Virus record (IMG/VR): IMGVR_UViG_3300024518_003531
Span: 1 to 29,754 of that record
DNA length: 29,754 bases
Strand: one strand, 5' to 3'
From: a virus
The notes under the pieces were generated by a model. The model saw only the letters and a list, made by a program, of their open reading frames with translations. It was not told the DNA's origin and ran no database searches. Every line of letters starts with the position of its first letter. Position 1 is the stretch's first letter. Positions 1 to 8,246 of this stretch are shown here, piece after piece. The position numbers were made by a program, and so were the translations under genes.

Positions 1-1
1 A

Positions 2-2308
2 CCGCAGGGTAGCAAGATCGACGACTTCGAAATTAAACCCGACAACGAGATGCGCCGGTACCTGTATGTGTACCCGAAGAATGCGGACGACCTCGAGAAG
101 ATCTCCGAATACTTCATGACACCTGCGGTGGGTGGCGGGAAAGCGAACGAGACGTTCGCCCGCATGCGTGGCGTTGACGCACCTGAGGTGAACCCTGCGG
201 AGAACTTCCGGGCTGACCCGATCATCGGCGAGAAGATCGCTGTCGAGTACAGCCGTCTCCCCAAGTTCGTGACAAACGAGTCGGTTCGCCTGTCTTACGA
301 TTCGTTCATCCGAGACACCGTGGATCAGTTGCGGGAGATGGTGCAAGGGAATGGTGTCAGGGTGACGTTCACTGACGATGACCCTTACGGCAACATGCAA
401 GCCCTGTTTAGGGACCTCGACGAGAACAACCACATGTACGTCTTCAAGACCGAGGAAGGTATGAACCCTCTCATGGCAGACGAGTTGGATGTCTCTCTGT
501 TTGGCGACAACCTCGTGAACGAGGGTTCTACCGGTGTGATGCACAACGACATGTTCCGGGCGGTGCACGACTACTTCGGCCACTACGCTGCGAAGAACGA
601 TTTCAACCGGCACGGTGAGGAGCTCGCTTGGGCCCTCCACGCAGAACTGTACTCCGACGACGCCATGTCGGCGATGACATCAGAGGCTCGAGGGCAGAAC
701 GCCTACCTGAACTTCTCACCGGACAACCGGATCCCCCGAGACGCCTCCCCCTACGACTTGACGGCCACCGGGTCGGGATCTGGACCGAAGCCTGAAGCGC
801 AGCGGGTGGCGGAGATCGGATCGGATGCCCCTGGCATGATGCGTGTCCGGGTCCCACTCGAGGACGCCGACAGCATTCTGACCGACGGGTTCAAGCCGGA
901 CATCGCCAAGTCCCGTGGCGTGTCCGACCCGGCCCGTCGGGCGGTCGGCGAAGAAGCGCTTGGCGTGCCAGCGACAGCCGACCGGCCGGTGTTCGGGTAC
1001 CTCGGCGACGCCTACAGCCACAACGACACTGCCGGCTACGGTGAGATCGTCCTGCATGTGAAGCCGAAGGTGGCCGGCAGGGCCACCGTCACCTTCGGTG
1101 ACAGTCTCCAGGCTGCCGAAAGTCCCGGCGGTGTGCGCCCTGTCGGCGTAGACGCACTGGCCGGCGCCGACGACGCCGCCCTGTCCGCCGCCTCCGCCCC
1201 CCGTCCAGGCGCAGCCGACTCGACGGCCAAGAGGTACTACGAGGTCCAGTACCACGGTGGCCTCCAGCCGGAAGATCTTGCGAAGGTCGTGGAGTATTCA
1301 GCCGAGACGGCTGATGACTGGATCCAGCCTCCGGTGGCCTACCACAAGCTGGATCAGGCCGCCGACCTAGCCCGGAAGCATGACGCCAAACTGTTGGTCC
1401 AGGCGCCCCTGGACGGCAACACCGACGCCATGGATTCCTGGGTGGCCCGTGCACGTCAGGAAGGGTTGAACGTCGAGGTGGTTGACTCGTCGAAGGGCTC
1501 GAAGCGCAGCTCGCAGGGCCTCGGAAAGTTCATCGATCAGCGTGTCGCACCGACACCTGTCGAATGGGAAACCATGGGACGCTATGACACGTTGCAGTTC
1601 TCCAAGCCAGCCTCGACACGTCTAGCAGATTTGACCGGCGACGAGGTTCCAGAGATCCTGGTGTGGGGCGACCCTGAGTCGGGCGCACCACGAGGGTTCA
1701 AGAAAGCGCAGCAGCTCATATATTGGGACGGCGAGGAACAGTTCTCGACGTTGACCGGCAACATCGATGAGACCCGCCCGAACGGTCTCACCGTCTATGT
1801 GGGATCGGACTTCGGTCAAGAGTCCTTGTCCAAGTATTTCGCTAACGTGGAATCACCTTTGACAACTCCTGGGGTGAAGGGGTACGTCTTCGAACCTGAT
1901 GGCGGTGGTGGTGGAATGTTGGCCGGTATGGCGGAAATCCAGTTCGCTAAGACTGTCGACGAGGACATCATCGGACACGTCCACAAGGAACCGCAGCATG
2001 GTTTGACGGGCCTCCATTTCTCTAGTAAGCAGAATGTTGATATCGACGAGGGTCGTGTCAACCAGATGATTATCACCCACAGGGAAGAGGGTGTACCTCT
2101 TGTCGAGGTGGGGCACAAGAAGCGTGCACCGTTGCCGATGGAAACCGATGAAGGCACCGACAAGATTTGGTTGCAGCGTTCCGGTGCCGGCGCTTGGACC
2201 GTCAAGAAATATAAGGGGAGAGGTCAGCCCGTTTGGCTGATCGAGAAAGCCCGCACCGTACTAGACCACATTGGATCTGAATTCACAATGAAGGTAGCCC
2301 GCAAATGA
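2..2308 (+). CDS. Multidomain polyvalent/virion-associated protein, partial at 5' end
   Basis: The reading frame is open from base 2, so the gene starts outside the window; the first internal Met is at base 50, and residues below are numbered from it. Residues 1-235 resemble a domain found in large phage polyvalent proteins. Its hallmark is H165 and the FRAVHDYFGH motif (169-178), followed by GEE (189-191), H197 and an EARGQNAYLNF-like stretch. Residues about 250-370 end in a YGEIVLHVKP...TVTFGDSLQ pattern that resembles ART-like (DUF3626-type) domains of phage head-associated proteins; this is a motif impression only. Two further regions (about 400-490 and 510-710) are not recognised. The 4-base overlap with the next giant gene suggests co-production. 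A role as a virion-packaged or DNA-injected effector is inference. Confidence 0.6.
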   Translation, partial: PQGSKIDDFEIKPDNEMRRYLYVYPKNADDLEKISEYFMTPAVGGGKANETFARMRGVDAPEVNPAENFRADPIIGEKIAVEYSRLPKFVTNESVRLSYDSFIRDTVDQLREMVQGNGVRVTFTDDDPYGNMQALFRDLDENNHMYVFKTEEGMNPLMADELDVSLFGDNLVNEGSTGVMHNDMFRAVHDYFGHYAAKNDFNRHGEELAWALHAELYSDDAMSAMTSEARGQNAYLNFSPDNRIPRDASPYDLTATGSGSGPKPEAQRVAEIGSDAPGMMRVRVPLEDADSILTDGFKPDIAKSRGVSDPARRAVGEEALGVPATADRPVFGYLGDAYSHNDTAGYGEIVLHVKPKVAGRATVTFGDSLQAAESPGGVRPVGVDALAGADDAALSAASAPRPGAADSTAKRYYEVQYHGGLQPEDLAKVVEYSAETADDWIQPPVAYHKLDQAADLARKHDAKLLVQAPLDGNTDAMDSWVARARQEGLNVEVVDSSKGSKRSSQGLGKFIDQRVAPTPVEWETMGRYDTLQFSKPASTRLADLTGDEVPEILVWGDPESGAPRGFKKAQQLIYWDGEEQFSTLTGNIDETRPNGLTVYVGSDFGQESLSKYFANVESPLTTPGVKGYVFEPDGGGGGMLAGMAEIQFAKTVDEDIIGHVHKEPQHGLTGLHFSSKQNVDIDEGRVNQMIITHREEGVPLVEVGHKKRAPLPMETDEGTDKIWLQRSGAGAWTVKKYKGRGQPVWLIEKARTVLDHIGSEFTMKVARK

Positions 2309-5300
2309 TGCCCATGACCCCTGACCTTGCGTTCGGTGATACGGCTGCCACAGACCTGGCCTCCCCGGACCTCGCCATCGATTTCGGTGGGCTGGATCAG
2401 AAGTTGAGCGGCACCCGGGACGTCGATTCCGCAGCGGACTACCCAACTATCCCTGACCCGGTACGGTACGATCTTGCAATCGACCCTGCGTTCTCGTCGG
2501 CGGCCGACCTAAAGGGGTTCCTGTTTGGGTTGCAGGACGATGTTCGGGCTCTGGCTAACAGTCAGATGATGGACCCCGAAGAGGAACAATTCGCCAACTT
2601 CCAATACCAGTTGCCAGGGCAATCGTTCGATGTGCTCGCCAATCAGGGCCGTGGGCTCACCAACATTTCCGAGGGCAGGTCAGCAGCCCCGGACGACTTT
2701 AAGAGCCAGAGGTTCCTACCTCCTGGCTCCGCACTGAACGATGTCCGCCGTGGGATGGCCGGTCTTGGCGGCAAACAGTCAGCGGGCGTGTTCTCCGCAG
2801 ACGCCCCGACGCAGTGGAAGAACGAGGCGTTCGAACGTGGCCTTCTGACTGCTGACCAGTTGAATTCTAGGCATTGGTCGCCGACCCTGTATAAGCAGGT
2901 CAACTATGAGATGATGTCTCAACAGTTGACCGAGACGATGGGTGGAACTCGCACGGGCGCCATCTCTGCCGGTGTAGGTCAAGCTCACATTGATGGCGAA
3001 GAACAGGGCATGATGGGCCTGTTCGACAAATGGCTGTCACCGTCAGGGCTGATTGCTACAGCCGTGGCAATGGACTTCCTACCCGACTTCACTGCGATTC
3101 AAAGGGAGTCGCAGGAGTGGGGCAATAAGTGGCGGACATGGTGGGATAACCCAACGTCAGCCCGTGATTTTATTGATGCGGCCACAGGGCCCCTTGACGA
3201 CATCCTCTTCCCGGTTCTGAACACGGCGCTCCTGTTCTCAGGTGTAGGTCAGGTTGCGGTAGGTTTCCGTCTTGGGGTGACGGCCGGCCGGTTCGCTCAG
3301 ATGGGCCGTTCAGCAACCATGCTCGGTAAGGTTGGTTCGGGTGGCGGTAAGGTTGCTCGAGCGATGGGCATGGCAGAGGGTACAGTCCAATCCGGTTTGA
3401 ACATTATGAAAGAACAGTCGCTCATGGCTATGGGCGCATCAAAGATGGGTAGCTGGGGTGCTCCTGGCGGCAAGCTTGCCGCCAAGGGTATGGACGGGTG
3501 GAGGAAATTTCATTCCGTCCAGCAGGCGAAACTCGCCACTCGTGGCGGCATGCGGTTGGGTTTGGCCGGTAACGTGGAGACCTTCATCCTTCCTGAACGT
3601 AAAGGTGGTCACGGTTTAGTGCGTGGCGCTGGCACCGCTGAGGCTCAGGCTGCGGCCCGGGAGTGGCGTATAGACCCCTTGACCCCTCAGGGGGCAATCG
3701 CTATGGCTGCGGAAGTGATGTTCCAGCCGTCCCGCATATTCCTGCCGGGTACTATAACCAACTCGGTCAAGGGTGTCGGGCGGGTAGCTCGACGTTCAGT
3801 CGAATACGGTGAAGCGTCGAACCTGTTCGACAAACAGGTCGGACGGCTCGAGTACGCTCGAGGGTATTCCGACCAGGCTCAGGCGATGCAGACTAACCTC
3901 AGGGCTGTCGGTAACCGTGAGGAGCTCACTGGAGGATTTGCTGACTGGTGGCATGCCCGCATGCTTGACCGTGACGCCCAGCAAGCCCTAAACAAGTTGG
4001 AGCCAGGTAAGCGTGGGCTGGCCGCAGCTATGCTGTTGACTGACGCCGCCGAGATCGAGAAGTTCGCTGTCAAGATGGATAACCCTAAGGCGCTTGACGA
4101 CGCCAAGAAGAAGGCCGGCGAGTTTATGTTGTATGTGGTCGGGGGCGGCGCTGTGGACGCTGCGACTATGAGAAAGGCGATGTTGCTCGGCGTTCACAAC
4201 GATCAGGAAGCCTTCCTCCAGCTGCGCCGCTCACAGATGGCTTTGATAACTCCGGCCCGTGGACAGATCCTGCATGGGGTCACCTACGGTAAGCTGGCGG
4301 AGCTGCAAGAGCAAATAACGAAGGGGTCGTCAAAGTACCTCACCAAGGATAAGGCCCGCCATGCGGCAGAGGCTGAACTTGACGAGTACGCTGCCGAGTT
4401 CCGCCTCTTCGCTGAGGAGGACTTGGGGTACAAGTATCTGGACGACCTGGATGGTGCAGAGATCTCCCGTGCCCGCATGGAAGCGGGCGAAGATCCGCTA
4501 CCTAGCACAGCCTTCGAGGGTGAACAGAACGCCGTCAACATCAAAGAGATCAAAGCTCGAGAGATCAAAGCTATCACCGATCAGTTCGCCGACCCCCTGA
4601 GAGCGGACGACGCTATCGAGTCTATGAGTAAGCACATCAAGGACCACGAGGCTCAACGTCAGTTCCATTTCGAGCAGGTCCTCGCCGACTACGATGTCAC
4701 CCACCTGTCATCCTATCTGGATGATCTGGTGGATGGTGACGCCGACGTATTCAAACATTGGGACGAGTTCATGGAGGTCGACGACGTACTGTCGAGCGGC
4801 CAATTGAGCCTCGACGACATCCATCAACGTCCGGTTGCTGAGAACATCGGGCAGCAGGCGTCGGTGCGTTCCCCCGAGATGCAGAAGAGGCTCGAGGAGA
4901 TGGGGGAGCTCTCCTTCGAGGACGGCCGGTTCTCCATGTCCGAGCCACTCATGCGGGATCTCTCTGAGGAGATCCGCAAGCTACCCCTCCCCAAGTGGGC
5001 GAAGAAGATGGGCGTCCCTTCACACATGGTTGACGGGTATCGGAAGCCGATCACTCACTTGCAGTCGTCTACGTTGACGGCTGTCCGTCGTGACACCCCT
5101 GTGAAACAGGATTTGGATGCGATCGCTTTGATTGCCGGCCAGTTGCGTCGCATACATGAGCGTGTCACTCTTACCCCTCAGTACCGTCAGTATTCGGCGA
5201 AGCTCCGTCAGGCGGCGGAGGACTTCGAGCTGGGCACCTTTGACGACCTTTCCCCGGCCGACGTCGAGGCCGGGTTCGCTAATTGGTCTGACGATTCTGT

Positions 5301-8202
5301 CGTCAAATTTATGGCGTCGAAGGGATACAAAGAGCTAGGGTTGACCGGCACGAATAGGGAGCAGCGCAAGTTCGTTAAAGCTCTCCGCTGGATCGACGAG
5401 GCGGGCGGCGACATGGATGACCCCGGCGCTTGGGTCGCCAAGATGGAGCAGGATCTCCTCGGCTCCGACTTCGTGAAGAAGTTGAAATTCTCAGAGCCCA
5501 AAGACATCGCAGAGTTGGAGAAGTCTCTGGCGCAGCTGCGAAAGACGACTGCTTCGGAGATGGCGTTCGTAGCTGGATCTAAGGGGGCTGAGGACATTGA
5601 GGCGTTCCTCGCTGCCCGTGGGTACAAGCTGGCTCGTGGCGTCAGTTTCACTTCCTTAAACGACATGCGTTCCTTGAACGGGCCGTTCGCTATGATCCGC
5701 CAGTCGTCGATGAATCGCCGATCCCTCGGCCGGTTCTTCTCCAAGATGACCGAGCTGGACAAGATGAAGATAAGGGACCGGAATTTCCGGATCCTCATGG
5801 CCGACAAGATGGCGAAAGTGAAGCCGAACTGGACGGTCTACGACTCGGACGCCCTTCTTCGGGAGTTGACCGATGCGGTCCGCACTAACCGTGATGACTT
5901 GGAGAAGGCTCTCACGGAGGACGCTCAGGGTATCGCCCGTAGGTTCACTGGCCGTCTTCAAATGTCGATGTCAGCTCGCACCGCATTCGACTACGGATTC
6001 AAAGAGGGGGACATTGCCAAGTTCCTTCCTGAACTAGATTTCGAAACCCTGCAGGCCGTTAAGGGCTCTCTGATCCAGGCCAGGAAACTGGGTTGGGAGA
6101 AGAACGGGTTGCAGGATATAGAGAACATCCTGATCGAGCAACCGATGTTAAAGAAGATCCTCCGCACCTTTGATGCTACGGAGGCCGGCCGTGACCCGAT
6201 TGAGCGTGGCCGGATGGCCGCCATCTTGAAGGGCGACGAAAGATTCAAGACCGGTTGGGACGATTTCGCTGGCGCTAAACGGGCTGCGATTATGGCTGGA
6301 GGCGCTCTCGCCGGCGGCGCTATGAGCGAACGGCTTGGCGGCGAATGGTATGAGGGTGCTCTGTTCGGTGCTGGCGCTGCCGCCATTCCCGGTGCCGGCA
6401 GTGCTGTTGGTAAGAAGCTGATGGCTTCCGGGTCGAGTAAGACTATCAATTTCGGGGCGTCGTTGAAGAGGTACGGCGACTACAATCCGTTCTCAACTCG
6501 CACGCTTGCCCGTGGTGTCACAGGCTACGTCGGTGGCACTATCGGCAACAACATCGCCCCCGAGGATGACGGTCAGCAATCCGGTGCGATCATCGCTGGC
6601 ACCGTCTTGGGCGCCTTCGGCACACCCGGCATGTTCCGTGCTGGCGCTAAAGCCTACGACCTGTCTCAGCCTGCCGTTCTGGCAGCTACTGGCGGGAAGC
6701 TGGGCGGCCGAGACTACTCCCGTCTGGGGAGTTCGATGTTGCAGACCAGAGACTTTCTCCGGTTTACGATCAACCCTTGGTTCGACGCTCAGAGGTACTC
6801 TGAGGCTATCGTCATGGGGGCCACGAAAGATTGGGGTGACAGGGCCCTCCATCTGCCGTTCAACTACTCGCCGTCCAAGTCCCGCAAGATGCTGAAGCAG
6901 GGGAAGTTCAACACTGACGTGTTGGAGGACGCTCTCGAGCAGTCGATCGACGTGAACAACCCGAAAGCTTTCGAGAGTCAGATGGGTGCGGCCCTCAACG
7001 ATGCTAGCGGGGGCCGGATGAATCCGGACCTCATGGAAGCTACAACGAAACGGTTCACCGATGAGGGTGTCCTTGGGTTCTCCAACCACAGGTGGCAGAC
7101 GTGGGCTGCTACCCACCTTATCTCTCAGGGGATGCCTCTCAAAGAGGCGGCCGCTAAGGTTCAGGACCTATACTCCTACGGTAGGGCCGGCCGTTCAGCT
7201 GCCGAGCTGTCAGCAAACTTCGTGTTCTTCCCGTTCTCCTACATGAAGAAGTTCACCACGCAGGTGGGCACCTATTTGACGGATGACCTTTCGAGGGCTA
7301 TCATCCTGCATGACGGGTTGAAGGCGTATGAGACGTTGGATGAGAACTTCGATCTACAGGGGAAGATGGAAGCCCATCTCCCTGTTCTGAAAGAGTTGCG
7401 GACTTTGAACCCGCTGGCCTACGGGCTCTCTCCCGGACAATTGGGGGGTATCAACCGTCCCCTCTTGGATGTGGCGTACAACACCCCTATGGGTGACGCC
7501 GCACGGGACATTGCGAACGTCTTCCTACCGCAGGCTTTGCTGCTGGAAACACCAGAACAGCACAGTCAGGCGGAGGACCTCATGTTCAGGGCTGTGCCGG
7601 CAATCAGGCAGGCTCAACGTCTCCTTGAATCCCTAAAGGATCAAGGTAACGTCGCTACGTCCCCTTCCCATACTTCTAAGTCTGTCGAGATCGACAGGGG
7701 CATGGAGGAGCTCAGCGAGCTCCGTGAGCAGTTCAGCGGATACGCCGAGTCCCAAGGGATGACGCTCGATCAGGTGATGAGGACCAAAGAGTCGGGCTTT
7801 TCCGGTCAGCAAGGATCCAGGATCATCCTCAAACGCCAGTACAAGAACCGTGAGCGGCAAATTTCGCAGCGGTATCCGGCGATGGTGGCCGCCAGGTCCG
7901 AGTGGGTCTCTAAGCGTATAGCCCGGGATTCGGAGTTGAAGCAGATTGTTGATAGACCCAATCCGGCGGGGTTGTCCCGTGTTGAGCAGGCGGTTTGGAC
8001 GTTCGATCCGCTGGTCAAGCAGTTCCGTTCTGATATGGAGGCGGCCGGTTTGGGGGAAGGGGATGAGGACTTCTATCCTGATGACCTTCTTGGTGAGATC
8101 CGTCGAGTTGCTGTGGCGTTGGCTGCGGAAGAACCGTCTTTCGGTTCGTGGTACAACATTTACTGGGCGTCCGAGTTTGGCCCAATTGAGAGGGACATCT
8201 GA
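2305..8202 (+). CDS. Giant (1965 aa) internal virion-type protein
   Basis: The gene encodes a very large protein with no enzyme motif that I recognise. It has an acidic Asp/Ala/Leu-rich N-terminus and a hydrophobic Gly-rich stretch at about residues 290-370. Two more glycine/alanine-rich, possibly membrane-interacting segments lie at about 1325-1375 and 1400-1455. A FFPFSYMKKF motif falls near residue 1645, and the C-terminus is charged, helical and coiled-coil-prone. The size, the amphipathic segments and the position with other large structural genes suit an internal core/ejection protein of a podovirus, comparable in role to T7 gp15/gp16, but I see no homology to those. A lytic transglycosylase motif was looked for and not found. 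It starts inside the stop of the preceding gene (ATGA); a second in-frame ATG follows immediately at 2308. Confidence 0.6.
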   Translation: MMPMTPDLAFGDTAATDLASPDLAIDFGGLDQKLSGTRDVDSAADYPTIPDPVRYDLAIDPAFSSAADLKGFLFGLQDDVRALANSQMMDPEEEQFANFQYQLPGQSFDVLANQGRGLTNISEGRSAAPDDFKSQRFLPPGSALNDVRRGMAGLGGKQSAGVFSADAPTQWKNEAFERGLLTADQLNSRHWSPTLYKQVNYEMMSQQLTETMGGTRTGAISAGVGQAHIDGEEQGMMGLFDKWLSPSGLIATAVAMDFLPDFTAIQRESQEWGNKWRTWWDNPTSARDFIDAATGPLDDILFPVLNTALLFSGVGQVAVGFRLGVTAGRFAQMGRSATMLGKVGSGGGKVARAMGMAEGTVQSGLNIMKEQSLMAMGASKMGSWGAPGGKLAAKGMDGWRKFHSVQQAKLATRGGMRLGLAGNVETFILPERKGGHGLVRGAGTAEAQAAAREWRIDPLTPQGAIAMAAEVMFQPSRIFLPGTITNSVKGVGRVARRSVEYGEASNLFDKQVGRLEYARGYSDQAQAMQTNLRAVGNREELTGGFADWWHARMLDRDAQQALNKLEPGKRGLAAAMLLTDAAEIEKFAVKMDNPKALDDAKKKAGEFMLYVVGGGAVDAATMRKAMLLGVHNDQEAFLQLRRSQMALITPARGQILHGVTYGKLAELQEQITKGSSKYLTKDKARHAAEAELDEYAAEFRLFAEEDLGYKYLDDLDGAEISRARMEAGEDPLPSTAFEGEQNAVNIKEIKAREIKAITDQFADPLRADDAIESMSKHIKDHEAQRQFHFEQVLADYDVTHLSSYLDDLVDGDADVFKHWDEFMEVDDVLSSGQLSLDDIHQRPVAENIGQQASVRSPEMQKRLEEMGELSFEDGRFSMSEPLMRDLSEEIRKLPLPKWAKKMGVPSHMVDGYRKPITHLQSSTLTAVRRDTPVKQDLDAIALIAGQLRRIHERVTLTPQYRQYSAKLRQAAEDFELGTFDDLSPADVEAGFANWSDDSVVKFMASKGYKELGLTGTNREQRKFVKALRWIDEAGGDMDDPGAWVAKMEQDLLGSDFVKKLKFSEPKDIAELEKSLAQLRKTTASEMAFVAGSKGAEDIEAFLAARGYKLARGVSFTSLNDMRSLNGPFAMIRQSSMNRRSLGRFFSKMTELDKMKIRDRNFRILMADKMAKVKPNWTVYDSDALLRELTDAVRTNRDDLEKALTEDAQGIARRFTGRLQMSMSARTAFDYGFKEGDIAKFLPELDFETLQAVKGSLIQARKLGWEKNGLQDIENILIEQPMLKKILRTFDATEAGRDPIERGRMAAILKGDERFKTGWDDFAGAKRAAIMAGGALAGGAMSERLGGEWYEGALFGAGAAAIPGAGSAVGKKLMASGSSKTINFGASLKRYGDYNPFSTRTLARGVTGYVGGTIGNNIAPEDDGQQSGAIIAGTVLGAFGTPGMFRAGAKAYDLSQPAVLAATGGKLGGRDYSRLGSSMLQTRDFLRFTINPWFDAQRYSEAIVMGATKDWGDRALHLPFNYSPSKSRKMLKQGKFNTDVLEDALEQSIDVNNPKAFESQMGAALNDASGGRMNPDLMEATTKRFTDEGVLGFSNHRWQTWAATHLISQGMPLKEAAAKVQDLYSYGRAGRSAAELSANFVFFPFSYMKKFTTQVGTYLTDDLSRAIILHDGLKAYETLDENFDLQGKMEAHLPVLKELRTLNPLAYGLSPGQLGGINRPLLDVAYNTPMGDAARDIANVFLPQALLLETPEQHSQAEDLMFRAVPAIRQAQRLLESLKDQGNVATSPSHTSKSVEIDRGMEELSELREQFSGYAESQGMTLDQVMRTKESGFSGQQGSRIILKRQYKNRERQISQRYPAMVAARSEWVSKRIARDSELKQIVDRPNPAGLSRVEQAVWTFDPLVKQFRSDMEAAGLGEGDEDFYPDDLLGEIRRVAVALAAEEPSFGSWYNIYWASEFGPIERDI

Positions 8203-8246
8203 TGTTATTCGATAACGAGAAGACTAGAGAGGTGCTCCATGGGTGA
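8202..8246 (+). CDS. Possible 14-codon coupling micro-ORF
   Basis: The only gap between the two giant genes (8203-8238) is completely read through by a tiny ORF, MLFDNEKTREVLHG. Its ATG shares one base with the upstream stop (TGATG at 8200-8204). Its TGA overlaps the next gene's ATG by eight bases (ATGGGTGA, 8239-8246). Both junction types recur elsewhere in this window. A ribosome finishing the upstream gene could translate it and be delivered to the next start, so it may work as a coupling device and not as a functional peptide. Chance is a real alternative at this length. Confidence 0.3.
   Translation: MLFDNEKTREVLHG

Noticed and set aside
2305-8202. Lytic transglycosylase or protease motif in the giant protein
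   Set aside because: No convincing E-S-x-GxxQ or Ser/Cys protease signature was found, so no enzyme activity is claimed.
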